From positions 1 through 16,807 of the forward strand of contig JAYSRU010000071.1 in assembly GCA_043720875.1 (NCBI GenBank): DNA of 16,807 nt, written 5' to 3'. Source of the stretch: JAYSRU01 sp043720875 (lineage in GTDB: Bacteria; Bacteroidota; Bacteroidia; Flavobacteriales_D; Crocinitomicaceae). Of this stretch, positions 13,967 to 16,807 are shown piece by piece; position 1 is the first letter of the stretch, and every line of letters begins with the position of its first letter. The notes below the pieces were generated by a model that was given only the letters and a program-made list of their open reading frames with translations, did not search any database and had not been told where the DNA came from. Both the position numbers and the translations under genes were made by a program.

Positions 13967-15400
13967 ATGAGTAGTTGTCGGATCTTATTCTTTTTGTTAT
14001 TCTTCTTTACGTCACGCATATTCTCTGGACAGGAATCACAACAGCGTTCTCCAATGTTGAAGACGGCTGGCTTAGTTGCCTATTATTTATGGGAAGAAGA
14101 TAGTTTAGGAAATATTAAACAACATACCTTCAGTCAGCCATTTCTTCAAAACTATTGCATCCTCCGCAATTCAGCGCTGAGTTGTAAAAAACAACCTAAG
14201 CTATCACAGGTTCAAACTATGATTAAACAGTTTGCGCACGATGATCGACGCCACTTTAAGCGTAATAAGTTTAAGACTAAGGCAAATGATTCAATTCATG
14301 GAAATGAAAAATTTCCGCTGCAAAAATTCAATTGTAAGGGCGGTGAAAGTGTAATCTATGTATTCAAAAATGGGGAGTGGCTTTCCATGCGACGTCACAT
14401 GGTAAATTACTTTATCAAATATGACAATGGCTTAATGCGGTATTCTCACTCAAATGATTCCATTTCATTCATATCTGGCAAAACTTCTCAAAAAGCTAAC
14501 GCTCATTATACCGTATATATTATTAAAAATCAATTGGAAGAAACCAAGCACCAACAAATATATAATTATGCTGGGCAAGATGTAACTGAGCAATTTGAAG
14601 CTAATGTTAGTACGTCTGCCATTCGCACATTAGTATTTGCAAATGGCTACCGTGGTCCAAAAAAAGAAAACGATCACAGCGATGGATTAATTACACAAAA
14701 AGATCGTTATTTCTATTGGTATAAAATTGACAATCAATTTATTGCTAAGCTACAACCCAATGCGAGTTTTTATATTGATGGGAGTTTCTCAATACGGACA
14801 AGTGTTCATAAAAACAAACGTAAGTTTGCTTGTAGCATAATCCGTTCGAGATTTTCAGGAAAAAAGGCTAAAAGCAAACGCAACTACAAAGCGTTGAATC
14901 AGAGCAATAATCCAGATGGATTTCAGGAACGTAAAAACAAAGGAAAACTTGCAGGAGAGGTTTTTTTACTCGCAAAATGCTACACACGAGATTGCCAAGA
15001 TACTAAAGACACCGTAGATATTGTTTGTCACAGTATGGGTTACGCTTATGCTTTAGGATTTATTGAAACGATACAAGCGCATGTAATTTTAGGCAACATG
15101 TATATTATTGCCCCAGAAAGTGGAAATCTCGAAGGAATGGACTGGGGTTTATTTCAAGAAGTATGGCAATACGGAAGTAATTTAGGCGAAGTAAACCAAG
15201 ATCCGGCTCGACAACAAGACGGAATATCACCTCAAACACCTGTAAAATATTTAACGGATACTGAGGTTAGTGGCAGGGTTTTCATCCCTTCAGACTGGCC
15301 TTCAAAAAGTTTTATTGACAGTCACATGATCTATAATTACCAATGGATTTTTGATAGATTGCAACCTGGGAATAAAGGTTTTGTGCACAAAAAAACCTGA
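13967..15400 (+). CDS. Secreted alpha/beta-hydrolase-like protein of unknown substrate
   Basis: Protein of 477 residues with a signal peptide at about 1-20 (hydrophobic ILFFLLFFF core, cleavage near S20). The N-terminal 200 residues are Lys- and His-rich and not recognisable. From about 217 it resembles an alpha/beta hydrolase: strand TLVFANGYRG (221-230) in the oxyanion-hole position, then VDIVCHSMGYAYALGF (350-365), a nucleophile elbow with candidate Ser356 in which the first Gly of GxSxG is Cys354. H453 in FIDSHMIYNY is a plausible catalytic His. IIAPESGNLEGMDWG (380-394) follows the next strand, with E384 one possible acid. A lipase- or esterase-like role outside the cytoplasm is a reasonable guess, but it could be catalytically altered. 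It is divergent from dnaK, and the two share a 225-nt spacer. It shares a hairpin at its stop with the convergent pdhB. Confidence 0.7.
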   Translation: MSSCRILFFLLFFFTSRIFSGQESQQRSPMLKTAGLVAYYLWEEDSLGNIKQHTFSQPFLQNYCILRNSALSCKKQPKLSQVQTMIKQFAHDDRRHFKRNKFKTKANDSIHGNEKFPLQKFNCKGGESVIYVFKNGEWLSMRRHMVNYFIKYDNGLMRYSHSNDSISFISGKTSQKANAHYTVYIIKNQLEETKHQQIYNYAGQDVTEQFEANVSTSAIRTLVFANGYRGPKKENDHSDGLITQKDRYFYWYKIDNQFIAKLQPNASFYIDGSFSIRTSVHKNKRKFACSIIRSRFSGKKAKSKRNYKALNQSNNPDGFQERKNKGKLAGEVFLLAKCYTRDCQDTKDTVDIVCHSMGYAYALGFIETIQAHVILGNMYIIAPESGNLEGMDWGLFQEVWQYGSNLGEVNQDPARQQDGISPQTPVKYLTDTEVSGRVFIPSDWPSKSFIDSHMIYNYQWIFDRLQPGNKGFVHKKT

Positions 15401-15419
15401 TATTCGAAAATACCAGGTT
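15389..15419 (-). terminator. Intrinsic terminator of pdhB, overlapping the hydrolase stop codon
   Basis: AACCTG (15394-15399) pairs with CAGGTT (15414-15419); after one A-C mismatch, TATT (15401-15404) pairs with AATA (15409-15412) around the loop CGAA. The A-run 15389-15395 supplies a U-tract on the - strand only, so it serves pdhB, whose stop is about 20 nt upstream. Its distal arm lies inside the last codons of the convergent hydrolase gene. Confidence 0.7.
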
Positions 15420-15439
15420 CCTATTATAGTATGATAATT

Positions 15440-16420
15440 TTAGTTTCTATATAAAGTAGCTTTTACTGCTGAAATCAAACGAGCAACGTTAGGCAACGCT
15501 TCATCAATTAAAGTAGGTGAAAAAGCAAATGGTGTATCCGCTTGTGTAACTCTCATAACCGGAGCATCTAGGTGATCAAAAGCATAGCGTTGTAAATGGT
15601 ATGAAATTTCTGAAGCTATTGAAGCAAATGGCCAAGCCTCTTCTAAAACTACACATCTATTTGTTTTCTTAACAGAGTCAACGATACACGCATAATCCAA
15701 TGGACGAATGGTGCGTAAATCGATAATTTCAATTGAAATTCCTTCTTTCTCTAAAATTTCAGCCGCTTCGTACGCTACTTTAAGAATTTTACCAAAAGAC
15801 ACAACAGTTACATCAGTACCTTTACGTTTTATATCTGCCACTCCAATCGGAATAATGTATTCACCTTCAGGAATTTCTCCTTTATCTCCGTACATTTTTT
15901 CTGATTCCAAAAATATTACTGGATCGTTATCACGAATTGCAGCTTTCAACAAACCTTTCGCGTCATAAGGATTAGAAGGTGTAATTACCTTTAATCCAGG
16001 AAAATGGGCATAAAAAGATTCAAAACTTTGAGAATGCGTAGCAGCCAACTGACCCGCAGGACCGTTTCCACCTCTAAAAACTATTGGACAGTTATATTGT
16101 CCACCTGACATTTGCAACATTTTAGCCGCAGAGTTTATGATTTGATCAGCTGCAAGAATTGCAAAATTCCAAGTCATAAATTCAACAATTGGGCGTAAAC
16201 CTTTCATCGAAGCACCAACCGCAATTCCAGTGAAACCGAGTTCTGCGATAGGTGTATCAATAATTCTTTTTTCACCAAACTCATCTAACATTCCTTGAGA
16301 AACTTTATAAGCGCCGTTGTATTCAGCAACCTCTTCACCCATCAAAAATACATTTTCATCTCTGCGCATTTCTTCTTGCATTGCTTCCCGAAGCGCTTCT
16401 CTAAATTGAACTGTTTTCAT
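15440..16420 (-). CDS. pdhB: Pyruvate dehydrogenase E1 component, beta subunit
   Basis: Beta subunit of the thiamine-diphosphate-dependent E1 enzyme that decarboxylates pyruvate and transfers the acetyl group to lipoyl-E2, feeding acetyl-CoA to the TCA cycle. The 326-residue length is typical. The pyrimidine-binding domain has FLMGEEVAEYNGAYKVSQGM (25-44) and DTPIAELGFTGIAVGA (55-70), with E60 as the conserved glutamate that activates the cofactor. AADQIINSAAKM, FRGGNGPAGQLAATHSQSFE and HFPGLKVITPSNPYDAKGLL follow. The C-terminal transketolase domain has IEIIDLRTIRPLD and VVLEEAWPFASIASEI. The overall character fits pyruvate dehydrogenase better than the branched-chain 2-oxoacid enzyme, though the families are close. 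pdhA and the E2 gene are not adjacent, so this is a split complex gene. It is divergent from etfB and has a -7-like element 34 nt upstream. Confidence 0.94.
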   Translation of the reverse strand: MKTVQFREALREAMQEEMRRDENVFLMGEEVAEYNGAYKVSQGMLDEFGEKRIIDTPIAELGFTGIAVGASMKGLRPIVEFMTWNFAILAADQIINSAAKMLQMSGGQYNCPIVFRGGNGPAGQLAATHSQSFESFYAHFPGLKVITPSNPYDAKGLLKAAIRDNDPVIFLESEKMYGDKGEIPEGEYIIPIGVADIKRKGTDVTVVSFGKILKVAYEAAEILEKEGISIEIIDLRTIRPLDYACIVDSVKKTNRCVVLEEAWPFASIASEISYHLQRYAFDHLDAPVMRVTQADTPFAFSPTLIDEALPNVARLISAVKATLYRN

Positions 16421-16454
16421 ATCCTGTTATTTACCTTGTTTATGCAAAGTGGAG

Positions 16455-16462
16455 CAAAAGTA
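16455..16462 (-). promoter_or_regulatory. Probable pdhB -7 promoter element
   Basis: The complement reads TACTTTTG, an exact match to TAnnTTTG, and lies 34 nt from the pdhB ATG. A -33 TTG at good spacing is not seen. Confidence 0.5.
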
Positions 16463-16631
16463 AGTAAAAGTTAAAAAAGAAGGACTTAATGTTTTAATTA
16501 TTTTGAGGTTTGAATCCAATTTCATTCGACAGCGTGCATGTTTAGTTTATTAAACAATTAAATCTAAAAACTACAATTTGATTTTAGCAACAAAAATTAA
16601 CTTGAATTATCCATTCAAATCGTTCGCTTAA

Positions 16632-16662
16632 TTGTTAATTGTTAGATAATGTATTACTTTCG
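16632..16662 (+). promoter_or_regulatory. Probable etfB promoter
   Basis: TTG (16632-16634), 20 nt, then TACTTTCG (16655-16662), one base from TAnnTTTG. The element ends 32 nt before the etfB ATG. Spacing of both boxes fits the Bacteroidota housekeeping sigma factor. Confidence 0.5.
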
Positions 16663-16694
16663 CAACGATTTTAAGATGAATTAAAAAACGGACT

Positions 16695-16807
16695 ATGAAA
16701 ATCCTTGTTTGTATAAGTAAATCTCCTGATACTACATCAAAAGTTGCCTTCACAGATGGCAATACAAAATTTGATGAGAACGGAGTAACATATATTGTTA
16801 ACCCTTA
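16695..16807 (+). CDS. etfB: Electron transfer flavoprotein beta subunit, N-terminal part (runs off the window)
   Basis: Only the first 37 codons are present. The N-terminus, MKILVCISKSPDTTSKVAF followed by NTKFDENGVTYIVNP, matches the start of EtfB/FixA proteins, in which the KILVCI strand and the NPY segment belong to the ETF nucleotide-binding fold. EtfB pairs with EtfA to carry electrons from acyl-CoA and other dehydrogenases to the quinone pool. etfA would be expected downstream, outside the window. It is divergent from pdhB across 274 nt. The identification rests on a short stretch but is distinctive. Confidence 0.85.
   Translation, partial: MKILVCISKSPDTTSKVAFTDGNTKFDENGVTYIVNP

Overview
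The window is AT-rich chromosomal DNA that reads as a member of the Bacteroidota, most likely a flavobacterium-like organism (order Flavobacteriales). The signs are a TonB-dependent receptor with a carboxypeptidase-like N-terminal region, a GcvT, DnaK and PDH E1-beta of Bacteroidota character, very weak or absent Shine-Dalgarno sequences, and several TAnnTTTG-type -7 promoter elements. No mobile element, CRISPR array, tRNA or rRNA is visible. Most genes are ordinary housekeeping genes.

Layout. 1-206: tail of a small Cys/Pro-ended protein on the + strand. 371-2653: an outer-membrane TonB-dependent receptor with a His-rich plug, closed by a strong hairpin terminator. 2898-5009 (all -): an ECF sigma factor gene, then lepB (signal peptidase I) overlapping it by 3 nt, then a protein joining an RskA-like anti-sigma N-terminus to a cupin domain. 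Transcription probably runs sigma, lepB, cupin anti-sigma, so lepB sits between a likely sigma/anti-sigma pair. 5107-6321 (-): a Y-family DNA polymerase IV. 6322-6696: a gene-free, AT-rich divergent spacer. 6697-9738 (+): gcvT, ribD and an EamA-type transporter, the last two joined by an ATGA overlap. 9752-11726 (-): lemA followed by two TPM-domain genes, with a two-unit tandem repeat between the TPM genes. 11849-13741 (-): dnaK with its own terminator. 13967-15400 (+): a secreted alpha/beta-hydrolase-like protein, divergent from dnaK across a spacer holding three CTGCCAAA boxes. 15440-16420 (-): the E1 beta subunit of pyruvate dehydrogenase. 16695 to the end (+): the start of etfB.

How the genes fit together. 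The most likely regulatory unit is the ECF sigma factor with its soluble cupin anti-sigma partner. GcvT (one-carbon metabolism), RibD (flavin synthesis), PDH E1-beta and EtfB are central metabolism. lemA plus two TPM genes is a recurring envelope-associated cluster of unclear function.

Items most worth a second look are the sigma/lepB/RskA-cupin arrangement with a perfect palindrome beside the sigma promoter, the CTGCCAAA boxes at dnaK, the near-constant spacing of about 33 nt between -7 elements and start codons, the tandem repeat between the TPM genes, and a G8 homopolymer inside lepB. I see no clear evidence of a wholly new multi-gene system.
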